A stretch of DNA of 64,000 nucleotides, from positions 1 to 64,000 of the forward strand of contig JBILTR010000008.1 in the NCBI GenBank assembly GCA_044371425.1. The letters are read 5' to 3'. Shown in pieces: positions 1 to 8,831 of the stretch; the stretch's first letter is position 1, and each line of letters opens with the position of its first letter. This stretch comes from JBEISR01 sp044371425 (GTDB lineage: Bacteria; Planctomycetota; Planctomycetia; Pirellulales; Pirellulaceae). The translations under genes and the position numbers were made by a program. The notes below the pieces were generated by a model. The model was not told the origin of the DNA. It did no database searches and worked only from the letters and a program-made list of their open reading frames with translations.

Positions 1-623
1 TTCGCCGCTACTTCCGCGGCGATCGGGTGGGCCTCAGTCAAAGTCTCCGTCAATCAGCGTCCCGTACAGGGCGGCGTTGGCATCATGGCCAGCGCGCGGT
101 AGAAGTCTGTTGTCTGGAAGCTAGTTCTAGTTGCTAGCTTCTGTACTTGCTGACAGGGAAGACTGGTGGATTTGGAGAAAGCCGCATCCATGCCTCTGCA
201 GAATGGGCTCGGGGAACTGCTGCGCTGAATGGTTCCCATGCGAAGCGGGGAATCCCCCCAAACGAGGCGAAAGCTGATCTGCCTGGTGCATACACTGCAC
301 TCCCGTCCCCAGCTGTCTCTCGATAGCTAGCTGCAATCCCTCGCCCCCACTTACCCAATCGGTGGATGGCACCGATTGGAAAGGTGGATGGCACCGATTG
401 GAAAGGTGGATGGCACCGATTGGAAAGGTGGATGGCACCGATTGGAAAGGTGGATGGCACCGATTGGAAAGTACACAAATCGCTAGTACCCCTGGTTCGC
501 TCATGTGAGGCGACTTCTGGGGCTGCTCTCCTTGAAGTGGGCCGAAGGAATTCAACTGGAGCAAACGGAAAATCAGGGCTGCGGCGGAAAAAGTGAGCGG
601 GGCGGTATGCCCTGCAATGTTGC
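1..623. other. left-edge region without a convincing gene
   Basis: No complete gene is convincing here. Several overlapping frames are open on both strands, but they run straight through the 22-bp tandem repeat and look like by-products of it. Near the edge, a minus-strand frame stopping with TGA at 34-36 ends in the protein-like string ALYGTLIDGDFD, and a neighbouring minus frame contains FYRALAMM. This could be the eroded 3' end of an old gene. There is no intact start and I would not call a CDS. Confidence 0.4.
355..470. repeat. 22-bp direct tandem repeat, five perfect copies, with flanking inverted arm
   Basis: Five identical head-to-tail copies of a 22-bp unit (GGTGGATGGCACCGATTGG plus AAA) fill 361-470 without a mismatch. 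The ten bases at 355-364 (CCAATCGGTG) are the exact reverse complement of 370-379 (CACCGATTGG), so the first copy can form a 10-bp hairpin with a five-base loop. Because 22 is not a multiple of three, the array reads through different frames and is unlikely to encode protein. The unit length is about two helical turns, so a bound protein would recur on one DNA face. Iteron-like or operator-like use is conjecture; a polymorphic minisatellite is the plain alternative. Confidence 0.95.
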
Positions 624-1373
624 CTAACGAGCTTGAGTTGATTTCTTGAGTCGGATGAGGTGGACGTTGGCAACATCCGCCATGTAGCCTCCCGTTCCAG
701 TTTTCAGACACTCTTCCAGATACTTCTGGCAGAGCTCCGTCTTGCCCAAAGATTCATAGTGGAGAGCGACGTAGAGATTGCCATAGAATTTTGCAAGTGG
801 TTTCGCTCTCGGGCCCCCCTCCACCTGATCGGCTGCGTTCAACACATCTTCAACCGACTTCTCGCCGCGGAAGAGCTCCAAGACCTCCATCATGGGTGGC
901 CGCGGATCTCCTGCCGATGGGATCAACTTTTTTCGAGCCTCTTCCAGGCTGGAGGCCCTGGCAACGCATAGATAGTGCCAGACGGAGTTTTCGACGTCAT
1001 TGCCGTTAACAGTTCGGTGCACTTCGAATTGCTCGGCACCCTCCTTGAATTTCCCCGCGTAGTAGAGCGATATCCCACGCTGCCAGAGATAAGGCTTCGA
1101 TCTGGGATCCAATTCAATGGAGCGATCGAAGTCGGTGATCGATCGATCGATGTCGCCGGCCTGGAAGTGGACCATCCCACGCATCACGTACAGATTGGCC
1201 GACTTCGGCTGAGCAGCGACGACCTCGTCAGCGATCCTCAACGCTTCCACAAAGTTCTTTCTCTCAACCGCCTGCTCCAACTTACTGGACCAACCATTCT
1301 CCTGGCTTCTCGAATCCGCACTGGCGATAAGGCAGGTGGCGAAAATTGAAAGGAAGAAAACGATTCGTTGCAT
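624..1373 (-). CDS. secreted tetratricopeptide-repeat protein
   Basis: A 249-residue protein with an N-terminal signal peptide (MQRIVFFLSIFATCLIASA) followed by TPR-type helices. The clearest repeat pair covers about residues 45-110, with the usual pattern of small residues (NLYVMRGMVHFQAGDIDRSI, then a Pro-flanked turn LDPRSKPYLWQRG). TPR proteins act as protein-interaction scaffolds, here presumably in the periplasm; the partner is unknown. I chose the ATG at 1373 because AAGGAG lies seven bases upstream, and an ATG 18 bases earlier would overlap the preceding gene and place charged residues before the signal. It starts five bases after the DUF3472 gene ends, so the two are probably one transcript. 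Confidence 0.85.
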   Translation of the reverse strand: MQRIVFFLSIFATCLIASADSRSQENGWSSKLEQAVERKNFVEALRIADEVVAAQPKSANLYVMRGMVHFQAGDIDRSITDFDRSIELDPRSKPYLWQRGISLYYAGKFKEGAEQFEVHRTVNGNDVENSVWHYLCVARASSLEEARKKLIPSAGDPRPPMMEVLELFRGEKSVEDVLNAADQVEGGPRAKPLAKFYGNLYVALHYESLGKTELCQKYLEECLKTGTGGYMADVANVHLIRLKKSTQAR

Positions 1374-1377
1374 GGAA

Positions 1378-2271
1378 TCACTCCTTATCATCCGTGCGGG
1401 TAGGAAGGGGAAGGTCCTTAGGGATCGCCTCGGAGGGTGCCGAGCTTAGCATGCCGCGTAAAGCCACCGGACCAATCGCGGCATCTCCGCCGGTAGCCAG
1501 CATCAGTCGCTCCCCGCTTACTTCAGCCCGTATGTTCTCCACCGGGTTGGCGTCCGCCGTGAATCGAGCATCCAGGAGCGGCTTCCAGGCCTGGTCACCA
1601 GTGCGACTCCAGGCCGGACCGAAGAGCGCCTCCCGCCGCTGCTTGGTCGATTCCCGGTTGCGCCGGAAATCTTCGACAAACGTATAGAGTCCTCGCAGGG
1701 AGTCATTGCCGCCGGTGACAGTCGAGAAGGTAATCAGATGACGCCACACTTGTTCATCCGGGTGGTAGAAAAAGCCCGAATACTCACTTCGCTTCCCGTC
1801 CGGGCGAACGGCCACAGCAAATCGGTAGGGTGTATCGAGCTGCCAATCGAAATCAAAGAACGACTGTCCCCCTGTCCCTTCCCCACCAAAACGCCCAACC
1901 CGCACGGCAGGATCCTTGTAGAGCAGTCGGACTCTTCGATCCTCCTCCACCGCACCAGGATCGTTCTGCTCGGAATCCCACACCGAAAAGAGGATCAGCT
2001 TTTTCCCATCCGCCAGTTCCTGAATACCAAAGTACCCCTTGTCCCAACCGCATACCATAAAGTAGGTGCCGGGCGCCGAGCTTCGAACCACGACTTCGTT
2101 GGCAAACTGGGTGCATGGATCCTTCTGAGCGTATCCCAGGTGGACGGAACGACAGGCGATGCCCTTCAGGCGTTCATCGCCGTAAACCGCTTGGCTGATG
2201 GTGGCCACCAGACCGACGGCAACAACCAACCAAGTGCATCGAACAAGATGGAATCGAACAAAATTCGGCAT
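1378..2271 (-). CDS. secreted DUF3472 domain protein
   Basis: About 297 residues from the ATG at 2271, preceded by a GAGGGGAG ribosome site. A signal anchor (LVVAVGLVATISQAVYG) is followed by a domain I recognise as DUF3472. Supporting strings are the early HLGY, the GYFGIQEL segment, the FSVWDSE core, the FGGEGTGGQS loop and the WRHLITFST strand. DUF3472 proteins are secreted, often of plant-polysaccharide-degrading or planctomycete origin, and their biochemical role is not established. A longer frame runs 32 codons upstream but lacks a ribosome site. The gene is divergent from the deacetylase gene at 2399 and lies directly upstream of the TPR gene. Confidence 0.8.
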   Translation of the reverse strand: MPNFVRFHLVRCTWLVVAVGLVATISQAVYGDERLKGIACRSVHLGYAQKDPCTQFANEVVVRSSAPGTYFMVCGWDKGYFGIQELADGKKLILFSVWDSEQNDPGAVEEDRRVRLLYKDPAVRVGRFGGEGTGGQSFFDFDWQLDTPYRFAVAVRPDGKRSEYSGFFYHPDEQVWRHLITFSTVTGGNDSLRGLYTFVEDFRRNRESTKQRREALFGPAWSRTGDQAWKPLLDARFTADANPVENIRAEVSGERLMLATGGDAAIGPVALRGMLSSAPSEAIPKDLPLPTRTDDKE

Positions 2272-2398
2272 GAGGATCGTCTCCCCTCTGGACGAAGGAC
2301 CTGCAGATACAGAGCCGTCAGCGATGGCGATATCTTCATCATCGACTCGGCCACCAAGACTTGTCACTGCAGGAATGAATCGACAGGTTGATTGAACT

Positions 2399-3331
2399 AT
2401 GCAACTATTCTACACCGATCTCTTTGAGTTGCCTCTACCGGCAGGCCATCGTTTCCCCATGTCGAAGTATCGATTGCTTAGGGAGCGGCTGGTCTCGGAC
2501 CCTTTTTTCTCTGAGGACGTCTTCCTGATTCCACCTCCTGCGACGCTGGAGCAAATCACCCAGGCTCACGATCTCGCTTACGTCGATCGGGTGCTGCAGG
2601 GAGAACTGAGTGAGGCGGAGCAAAAGCGAATTGGATTCCCGTGGACTGAAGCGATGGTGGAGCGGTCGAGACGCAGCTCCGGTGCCACGCTGGCGGCCGC
2701 AGATGCAGCGCTCACGGAAGGCGTCTCGGTCAATCTAGCAGGGGGCACACACCATGCCATGCGAGATGCCGGAGAGGGATACTGCATATTCAATGATGCA
2801 GCGATCACGATGCTGGAAATGCTTCGCCGAAAGAAAATTCGGCGAGGTGTGGTGATCGACCTCGATGTGCATCAGGGCAACGGAACCGCGCAGATCCTAG
2901 CAGGATCTCCAGAGGTCTTCACCCTTTCGGTCCACTGCGCCAAAAACTTCCCTGCGCGCAAGCACCCCAGTTCCTTGGATGTCGATCTGGAAATCGGCAC
3001 TACCGATGAGATCTATCTGCAGCGACTGTCAGAAGCTTTGTCGAGGGTCGATGCGTTCGGACCCTACGATCTGGCCATCTACCTAGCAGGTGCAGACCCC
3101 TACGAGGGGGACCGGCTTGGGAATCTCAAACTGACCCAGCAAGGGCTGTCGATGCGCGACCATTTGGTCTTTGAATGGCTGGAGCGGCGTTCGGTGCCGG
3201 TCGCTGTCGCCATGGCAGGAGGGTACGCTAGAGAAGTCGAAAAAATTGTCGATATCCACCATGCGACGATTGGTCGGGCCAAAGAACATTGGCTGCGTTG
3301 CCGTCCGAGTCTTCGGATATCTGGGGCCTGA
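2399..3331 (+). CDS. histone deacetylase-fold family protein (AcuC/APAH-like zinc deacylase)
   Basis: A 310-residue protein covering the whole arginase/deacetylase fold. The charge-relay pair is in GGTHHA (His118-His119). The zinc ligands are Asp156 and His158 in DLDVHQGNG and Asp233 in AGADPYEGD, and the catalytic Tyr276 is in AGGYAREV. All expected residues are present, so it should be an active zinc-dependent deacylase. In bacteria this family removes acetyl groups from protein lysines (AcuC acts on acetyl-CoA synthetase) or from acetylpolyamines; the substrate here cannot be told from sequence. No signal peptide, so cytoplasmic. The ribosome site before ATG 2399 is weak. It stands alone, divergent from the DUF3472 gene and convergent with 3343-3561. 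Confidence 0.93.
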   Translation: MQLFYTDLFELPLPAGHRFPMSKYRLLRERLVSDPFFSEDVFLIPPPATLEQITQAHDLAYVDRVLQGELSEAEQKRIGFPWTEAMVERSRRSSGATLAAADAALTEGVSVNLAGGTHHAMRDAGEGYCIFNDAAITMLEMLRRKKIRRGVVIDLDVHQGNGTAQILAGSPEVFTLSVHCAKNFPARKHPSSLDVDLEIGTTDEIYLQRLSEALSRVDAFGPYDLAIYLAGADPYEGDRLGNLKLTQQGLSMRDHLVFEWLERRSVPVAVAMAGGYAREVEKIVDIHHATIGRAKEHWLRCRPSLRISGA

Positions 3332-3342
3332 CTTCCCAGTCC

Positions 3343-3561
3343 TCAGCTCTTTTCCTCGCTGGTCAAGCTGACGTAGGCGATGGCGTCGTCGAAGGTGGAG
3401 TCGGGAATGGGGGGGATGTCACCGTCCTCACCACCGCTGGCCACCGTTCCCTTGGATGCAGCGGCCGCCTTCTTCCTCTGCCGGCTTTCCATCATCGCAG
3501 AGAGCCCGAACAAAAGGAAAAGCAGCGCGACAAAGCTCAGCCAAAGGATCGGCCAAATCAT
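3343..3561 (-). CDS. small single-pass membrane protein, unknown function
   Basis: A 72-residue protein. It opens with one strongly hydrophobic helix (residues 1-24, MIWPILWLSFVALLFLLFGL), then a basic stretch (ESRQRKK), then a Gly/Asp/Glu-rich soluble tail ending TSEEKS. The positive charges after the helix suggest the tail lies in the cytoplasm. The frame stays open further upstream, but that part does not look protein-like and has no good start, so I start at ATG 3561. I do not recognise the family. It lies just beyond the methyltransferase gene on the same strand. Confidence 0.6.
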   Translation of the reverse strand: MIWPILWLSFVALLFLLFGLSAMMESRQRKKAAAASKGTVASGGEDGDIPPIPDSTFDDAIAYVSLTSEEKS

Positions 3562-3748
3562 GATCGGAACCACCGCAGAGAAAAAACGCTGAATCAGAGA
3601 AACATGCCAGATTTCTGGTCGGGACCACAATCCCCGGAGTGTAATTGCTTTGCGTTCCAGGGGCAACAATCCTATCGACTTGCCACCCTGAAAAGCGAAA
3701 TCAGGCTCAGCCGATCCCTTAGAAACCTCCCGTTCCCCCCATCCTCGA

Positions 3749-4807
3749 TCAGGTCCGCTGTGCTGCCAACCATCCTCGGTCAGCAATCGTCGGCTGAAAC
3801 TCCTTCCACGCCAGCGGAAGGCCCTCGGCCGCACGCCGAATCTCGCCGGGCGCATAGCATCGACCCTGCGTGATGTGCATGAGCAATGCGGAGTACTCGG
3901 CGACCGGGAGCGGACCTGCCTTTTCCTCCTCCAAGAATGCTTCATGCACCACCAGCCAACCCCCAGGCTCCAGTGCCGAGCTTGCTTTTTCAAGAAGCAA
4001 TCGGATTTCCGGAAAATCCCAGTCATGCAGCACGTTGGACAAAAGAAGCACTTGGCATCTAGGCCAGTGGGATTGGAACATATCGCCCGTCTGCACCTCA
4101 CAGCGGCCATCCAGGCCAAACCGTGACAGCTCCCGCTGAGCGATCTGATCGACGGGCGGTTGCTCCAGAACCACCGCCCTCATCTGTGCTGCGGTCGACA
4201 CGATGCAGGCGCTGTAAATACCCGATCCACCCGCAACATCCAGGAGCAGCCCGCCGTGGAGTATTCCAGCGGCCTGGAGCGATCTAGCAAGATGCTGGCC
4301 CAGCGCCAGCCCGCGCGAGTGCATCAGCGCCGTAAACGACTCGGCAAAGGCTGCCTGTGTCATGGCATCGTGCCAGTTGTCGGTGTCTTGTCTGGCTTGC
4401 CAATTGGCCGGTCTATCGGTCTGCAGTACCTGAAGAAACCCCATGTAGGCGTTGTTGCCTCGCAACGGTTCGTAATAGGGGCCCAGGTACCATGGCGATC
4501 CTGCCGTCAAGTGTTCCATCGCCACGGGTGTCACTTCGAAGCGTCCATCGGCATGGCGCCGCAAGTAGCCGTTTGCAACCGCCAGTGTCAGCATCACATC
4601 GACGGGTCTGGTTTTCATTCCAAAATGGTCGCAGATCGTCTGTAGATCCGCACCATCCCTTTCGCCTAACCATGTAAACAGATCCAGATGAAGAATCGCC
4701 ACCGCCAGCAGCTCGGCAGCAAACTGGCGATCGCGATACCGTAGGATCATGGCGGGATCGGTTTCGGGAAGTCGATGGAAGTCGATAGCCATGCAATCAA
4801 GTCTCAT
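3749..4807 (-). CDS. class I SAM-dependent O-methyltransferase (COMT-like)
   Basis: About 352 residues. The N-terminal half is a winged-helix dimerisation domain (IFCDHFG-type and VDVMLTLAVANGYL segments). The C-terminal half is a Rossmann methyltransferase with the SAM motif LLDVAGGSGIY, an acidic VLEQPPV strand end, the GDMF motif and the catalytic-site string NVLHDWDF. The His of HDW is the general base in plant caffeate and isoflavone O-methyltransferases of this fold. The arrangement matches bacterial acetylserotonin/O-demethylpuromycin-type enzymes that methylate hydroxyls on small molecules; the substrate is unknown. Start is uncertain: ATG 4807 or ATG 4792, neither with a good ribosome site. 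It is 55 bases downstream of the DUF202 gene. Confidence 0.8.
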   Translation of the reverse strand: MRLDCMAIDFHRLPETDPAMILRYRDRQFAAELLAVAILHLDLFTWLGERDGADLQTICDHFGMKTRPVDVMLTLAVANGYLRRHADGRFEVTPVAMEHLTAGSPWYLGPYYEPLRGNNAYMGFLQVLQTDRPANWQARQDTDNWHDAMTQAAFAESFTALMHSRGLALGQHLARSLQAAGILHGGLLLDVAGGSGIYSACIVSTAAQMRAVVLEQPPVDQIAQRELSRFGLDGRCEVQTGDMFQSHWPRCQVLLLSNVLHDWDFPEIRLLLEKASSALEPGGWLVVHEAFLEEEKAGPLPVAEYSALLMHITQGRCYAPGEIRRAAEGLPLAWKEFQPTIADRGWLAAQRT

Positions 4808-4862
4808 GGGGAGAAGCGTACAAAGATATCCGAATCGCGGGTCCGGCCTGGAGGAAGGGCGT

Positions 4863-5291
4863 TCAGCGGGTAAGCCAAAGTCCACCAATCCCCATGATCG
4901 CCACCAGCATCGCTACGATGATGCTCAAAGGCCAGGGATGCAAGTGGGGTGGCTTGCCACTTCTCAACCTTCGGATCGCCCCCCAATGTGATAGGACCGT
5001 AATCGCCATCGAAACGATTCCGACAATCAAGAGCACCCGCCCGGCGATCGTCGCTTCCTGCAACAGCCGAGAGTAGTCTTTCCCCAACGTCGACCCGGCA
5101 GGTATTGGTGCCAACGACAGCGAACGAAAGTAACTGATCAATCCAAATCCAAAGGTGGCGAAGGTCAAAGCCGTCCGGATCCAGGCAAGGGTGGTGCGAT
5201 CGAGCGCAAGTTGAGTCCGGAAGTTGGCCATTTCCGTTCGTTCCGTCGCCAATGCGACTCGCGGATCGTCTTCTTCATTGTATGAGGACAT
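4863..5291 (-). CDS. DUF202 (YidH-like) inner-membrane protein
   Basis: A 142-residue protein with three transmembrane helices (about residues 42-62, 83-104 and 118-140). The family signature is just before the first helix: FRTQLALDRTTLAWIRTALTF, where the LAxxRTxLAWxRT pattern is diagnostic of DUF202. Function of the family is unknown; homologues sit in the cytoplasmic membrane. The start at 5291 is supported by AAGGGAG three bases upstream, a tight spacing. The gene lies between the DcaP-like porin gene and the O-methyltransferase gene on the same strand, with short gaps, so cotranscription is likely. Confidence 0.88.
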   Translation of the reverse strand: MSSYNEEDDPRVALATERTEMANFRTQLALDRTTLAWIRTALTFATFGFGLISYFRSLSLAPIPAGSTLGKDYSRLLQEATIAGRVLLIVGIVSMAITVLSHWGAIRRLRSGKPPHLHPWPLSIIVAMLVAIMGIGGLWLTR

Positions 5292-5333
5292 TGGCTCCCT
5301 TTCGGCTGCTGCATTGGTGCAAGGGGCGAGGAC

Positions 5334-6845
5334 TCAAGGGAACAGGAAGCCAAAGCTGAACATCAGGCGACTGGCATCCTGCCTCGCAGAATCGGCATCC
5401 ATCCGCTCCCCCCACAGCAACTCCGACCCGGCGAACATAAACGGATTGGGTTGCCAAATCAGGTTCACGGCGATGTACTCCAGACGATGAATGCTCTCGG
5501 CTGGCTGTCCCGGTGTGTTGTCGACATTCCCTGAACTGTACGTCAGGTTGGTCGACCATCGCGGATTCCACTGGTGCGTTACCCCGGAGTACCAGGCGAG
5601 CGTTTCTAAGGTGGTACCTTCCGTCGGGCTGACCAAAGCCGCATCCGGAAGGTCGCGATAATTTCCGATGCCCTGCCCCCAGAGGACCCCGCCGTAAAGC
5701 CGGCAGCGTTCGGCAAGGTCAAAGAAACCAGTCAGATTCAACCCACTGCCAATATCGGAGAGGACGTCCTGACCCGTTGGTTGGAAACCAAGCCGTCGGA
5801 CAAGTCCGGCAATCTGCCACTGGCCGCGATCGCCGTTGTACCGCAGCCGACTGATGAAGTCGGGTGCGATGGAACGAGGTTGGCCGAATGCCATCAGAGC
5901 CGGATCGACTGTTACGTTGGAATCCTCGAGGGCAGCGGCCACCACCCAGCGATCATCGAAGAAGTGACGCGAGTATCGCACCTGAGCCTGCCTGCGACCG
6001 ACCGATGCGACGTCCCCGACAACGTCGAGGGTATTGGGGAGAGCTGCACGGTGGGTGAAGGTGGTCCAAGTCTGACCGACAATCAAACCTTCGTACTCTC
6101 CGAAAGCATGTCGCAATCGGAAGGTGTCGCCACTGCCGAAAAAGTCCCCTTCCACCATGATCCGCAGCGGATTGCCGGTGTTGGTGATCCACCGCGCATC
6201 CATGTTCAGTCGCGACTGCCGTGCATGCATCCGCGTATTGGTGCGCTGCGGATCACCGATCGGGATGGTGGCCGGATCGAACGTGTCGGTCGAGTCGATG
6301 GCACGGAAATCCCGGATCAAATCGGCTTTCACATAGCCGCCAAACTTGAGCGCCCATCGGCCCTTCTGCAGCGTCAGGCCATTGACATAGTCTTTCGGGA
6401 ACTCGTTGAAATTCAATCCGACGCTGAGCGCATCGGTCTCCGACAGACGGGTACCCGTCAGCTCTTGACCCATGGTTCCAACGAGCATTGGATCCAAGCC
6501 AAACTCCCCTGACAAATCGCTTCCCAGGGAGTTGCCGAACCCAGAAGTTGGCTCAAACATCCCCGCGATTTCATCCGGTGGATTCGACGATGGCGATCCC
6601 ACTGAAGGTGGCTCTTTCGCGCCAGTCGATCGTGGATCAGTGGGAGAGCCATTGGAATCGGCGGCAGGCGATCGACTGGGGATTGAAGGGGCTGGAACCG
6701 GCGTTCCCTCGGACAGATCCTGCAACCTCTGACGATTGGAAGGAACCGCTGCTGGATCTTGACCCCGCGCAGGATGGCTGAGCAGCGCAAGGAGCAGCAG
6801 AAGCCAAGCTGCATCCAATCTTATGTCCAGCAGTCGTTTGTGCAT
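5334..6845 (-). CDS. DcaP-like outer-membrane porin
   Basis: A 503-residue protein. A signal peptide (LDAAWLLLLLALLSHPARG) precedes a long Pro/Ser-rich low-complexity linker (about 30-100). A beta-barrel of alternating hydrophobic/polar strands then runs from about residue 165 to a final FSFGFLFP, with the terminal aromatic typical of outer-membrane proteins. The barrel start FGGYVKADLIRDF, the SRLNMDAR strand and the GQTWTTFTH loop match the DcaP family of trimeric porins for small acids and peptides. The linker is longer than in proteobacterial DcaP, which carries a short coiled coil there. It is probably a passive diffusion channel. No strong ribosome site precedes ATG 6845. DUF202 follows 42 bases downstream. 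Confidence 0.85.
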   Translation of the reverse strand: MHKRLLDIRLDAAWLLLLLALLSHPARGQDPAAVPSNRQRLQDLSEGTPVPAPSIPSRSPAADSNGSPTDPRSTGAKEPPSVGSPSSNPPDEIAGMFEPTSGFGNSLGSDLSGEFGLDPMLVGTMGQELTGTRLSETDALSVGLNFNEFPKDYVNGLTLQKGRWALKFGGYVKADLIRDFRAIDSTDTFDPATIPIGDPQRTNTRMHARQSRLNMDARWITNTGNPLRIMVEGDFFGSGDTFRLRHAFGEYEGLIVGQTWTTFTHRAALPNTLDVVGDVASVGRRQAQVRYSRHFFDDRWVVAAALEDSNVTVDPALMAFGQPRSIAPDFISRLRYNGDRGQWQIAGLVRRLGFQPTGQDVLSDIGSGLNLTGFFDLAERCRLYGGVLWGQGIGNYRDLPDAALVSPTEGTTLETLAWYSGVTHQWNPRWSTNLTYSSGNVDNTPGQPAESIHRLEYIAVNLIWQPNPFMFAGSELLWGERMDADSARQDASRLMFSFGFLFP

Positions 6846-7327
6846 TTGCGAAACGCGCCCAGTCCAACGAGTGCGAGACGAAGTGGGTCTGGTTCCAACG
6901 CAAGGACTCGCGAAATTGGGTCCGTCTTGCCGCTGGAGAGATAGATAGAAACGGGCCGGAACGAAAGGTCAGATTTCCGGTAACGACGCCAGGGCCCTGC
7001 TTTTTGCCCTCTTTTGGCTCTGGTTTTTCCTTGCCCTTTGGTGCACCGTCGAGCTGGTGGACCTGCAGGAGGGTGTCCTGCGAGGGGCCAAGTAGCGGCA
7101 TACCGTTTTCTCCTCGACCTCAGTCGAGGCGATCGCGAAGCCCAGCGGTGGCTAGGTGAGCCGCGAGAAAGACGACTCCTGGCGGGTGGCCAAGAAAATC
7201 GATTTGCTCGACAGAAATACTGCGATCGACCTCAGATCCAGTAGGGTGCCGAGTCGGTAGGGGGCAGCAGCCGTAAGCATGTGGCGGGAGGCCAAAATGC
7301 CCATCCGATCCTTCACAGGACGAGGCT
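6846..7327. other. intergenic region upstream of DcaP-like porin gene
   Basis: About 480 bases lie between the porin start and the terminator of the OprB gene. Frames on either strand are short, Arg/Pro-rich and unlike proteins. The DcaP promoter must lie here, but I see no convincing -35/-10 pair. No RNA gene is recognised. Confidence 0.5.
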
Positions 7328-7376
7328 CAAAACCGAACGCGACGGACAGGAATGCCTGCCGTCGCGTTCGGTTTTG
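7328..7376 (-). terminator. intrinsic terminator of the OprB-like gene
   Basis: A perfect 18-bp inverted repeat, with arms at 7328-7345 and 7359-7376 (CAAAACCGAACGCGACGG and its complement), has an inner CAGG/CCTG extension around the loop AATG. Read on the minus strand it begins 15 bases after the OprB stop codon and ends in TTTTG. It should end that transcript. Confidence 0.85.
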
Positions 7377-7391
7377 ATATTCTAATGATCT

Positions 7392-8831
7392 TTAGAATCT
7401 CAGGTTGGCGCGCAGTCCGACCACCACCGAATCGTCCACCGCTTCTCTTGAAGGGACCAGATACTGCGTGTCGGCGGTGATGAAGAGTCTTGGGGAGACC
7501 GCGAAGTTATGGAAAAGCTCCACCCCCTGCCCTGCTCCCAATCCCCCTAGCGCACTGGAGATCCAAGGCGACAGATCATCGCTTAGCCCTGCGTAGTAGT
7601 ATCCGATGCCGAAGGTGTCGTAGGCGCGTCCAAAGAGGTTGCTATTGCCACCCAGGCCGGCGCTAGCAAACCAGTCGATGGGATTGGTGTTGGGGTCTGC
7701 GAATCCAGCGCGAGCGAAGTAGCCCCAGCCCCGCTTGGAGTCGTTGGGATCGACGACCAGGTATTGATCGCAGTTCCAGTAGAGCGACCAGGAGTCGCTG
7801 GCGCGAGGGATCGGGACGTTCGGAAGAATGACCGTGGGTGGGAAGTCGAGCGACGCGTAGTCGCGACTGCTCCAGGTTCCACCGAACAGTTGATGCCCTG
7901 GCAGACCGAAGAAGTTGGTGGGCAAGCGAAGTTCGGGGCAGAGCACGATTCCATCGGCAAAGAGTTCATCGAATCCACTGGTCCGCGTGGTGTCGCGAGC
8001 ATTGAGCGCCGAGAAAGTAAAAATCGGTTCGCCATCCTGCACGATGACGAAACCAGCCCCCAGCGTCGAATAGGCAATCGTCCGCAGGCCCAAAGGCGTG
8101 ACGACGAATGCGGCATTGGAGAATTGATGGATGCCTCGCCCACTGGCAAACGCATTCATGTCGCCATCGAGCGTATCGACCTTTCCTGCAAACAGCCCAA
8201 ACGACTCGGAGAGGAACTGCATGAAGGTCAGATTGGTGATGTAAAGATGGTTGGTTTCGGTTGTTGGCAGATCGGCTGCCAGATTGGGAGGGAGAATCGT
8301 CCCAGTCCCTTCGCGCAGCGATTCGCCAAACCGATGCTCGGTGCGCATCTTCAGGAACTGTCCCTGCATCCCTCCCAGTTTCTGGAAGTCGACATTCATC
8401 AGGTAGTCGCCATGTCCGGCGTAATTGAACATTTCGTCCACGCCGCCTCGGGCCACCCCGTAATAGAACTGGGTGACGTTGTTCTGCAGAGTGATCCCGT
8501 TGGCAGCGTAGTCTTTCCGAAGAGCGCTTTCTCCCCCCATCCACCAGTAGCCCAAGCAGCTGCTGCCAACTCCGGAGGTTCCCGCCAAACCGCCGGCCAT
8601 GCTGTCGCATGCCAGTCCCTGGGTGCGATCGCACGATGCCTGATGACCGGCCAAAGTGACTGGTTCGTCGACTCCATCCGCCCACGCGACTCGCTGGGTG
8701 AGTTGCGTGTCATCGGCATCACCGAACGGCTGCTGTGCGGTTGCTAGGTGTGGCAGTCCAGCAGCAAGCAGGGCACCGCAGGTGGTGATCAGTCGTTTCT
8801 TAATCCAGTGGATGCGCAGAGTCGAATTCAT
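7392..8831 (-). CDS. OprB-family carbohydrate porin
   Basis: A 479-residue secreted protein. A signal peptide (CGALLAAGLPHLATA) is followed by a Cys-containing spacer (to about residue 90) and then an OprB-type barrel ending in VVVGLRANLRF with the terminal Phe. Family features are the Gly-rich early strand ITLQNNVTQFYYG, the DEMFNYAGHGDYLMNVDFQKL segment, the GKVDTLD motif and the SWSLYWNCDQYLVVDP region. OprB porins let glucose and other sugars across the outer membrane. The upstream GAGGT supports ATG 8831. The gene is monocistronic, with its own terminator, and is divergent from the pseudopilin gene at 9241. Confidence 0.88.
   Translation of the reverse strand: MNSTLRIHWIKKRLITTCGALLAAGLPHLATAQQPFGDADDTQLTQRVAWADGVDEPVTLAGHQASCDRTQGLACDSMAGGLAGTSGVGSSCLGYWWMGGESALRKDYAANGITLQNNVTQFYYGVARGGVDEMFNYAGHGDYLMNVDFQKLGGMQGQFLKMRTEHRFGESLREGTGTILPPNLAADLPTTETNHLYITNLTFMQFLSESFGLFAGKVDTLDGDMNAFASGRGIHQFSNAAFVVTPLGLRTIAYSTLGAGFVIVQDGEPIFTFSALNARDTTRTSGFDELFADGIVLCPELRLPTNFFGLPGHQLFGGTWSSRDYASLDFPPTVILPNVPIPRASDSWSLYWNCDQYLVVDPNDSKRGWGYFARAGFADPNTNPIDWFASAGLGGNSNLFGRAYDTFGIGYYYAGLSDDLSPWISSALGGLGAGQGVELFHNFAVSPRLFITADTQYLVPSREAVDDSVVVGLRANLRF

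Noticed and set aside
361..470. Possible CRISPR array
   Set aside because: The repeats are contiguous with no spacers and there are no cas genes.
361..470. Sigma-54-type promoter in the repeat (TGGCAC)
   Set aside because: The required GC doublet of the -12 element is absent at the right spacing.
127..711. Overlapping minus-strand frames across the 22-bp repeat
   Set aside because: The 22-bp period shifts frame at each copy and all frames lack stops by chance; the products are nonsensical repeats overlapping the TPR gene.
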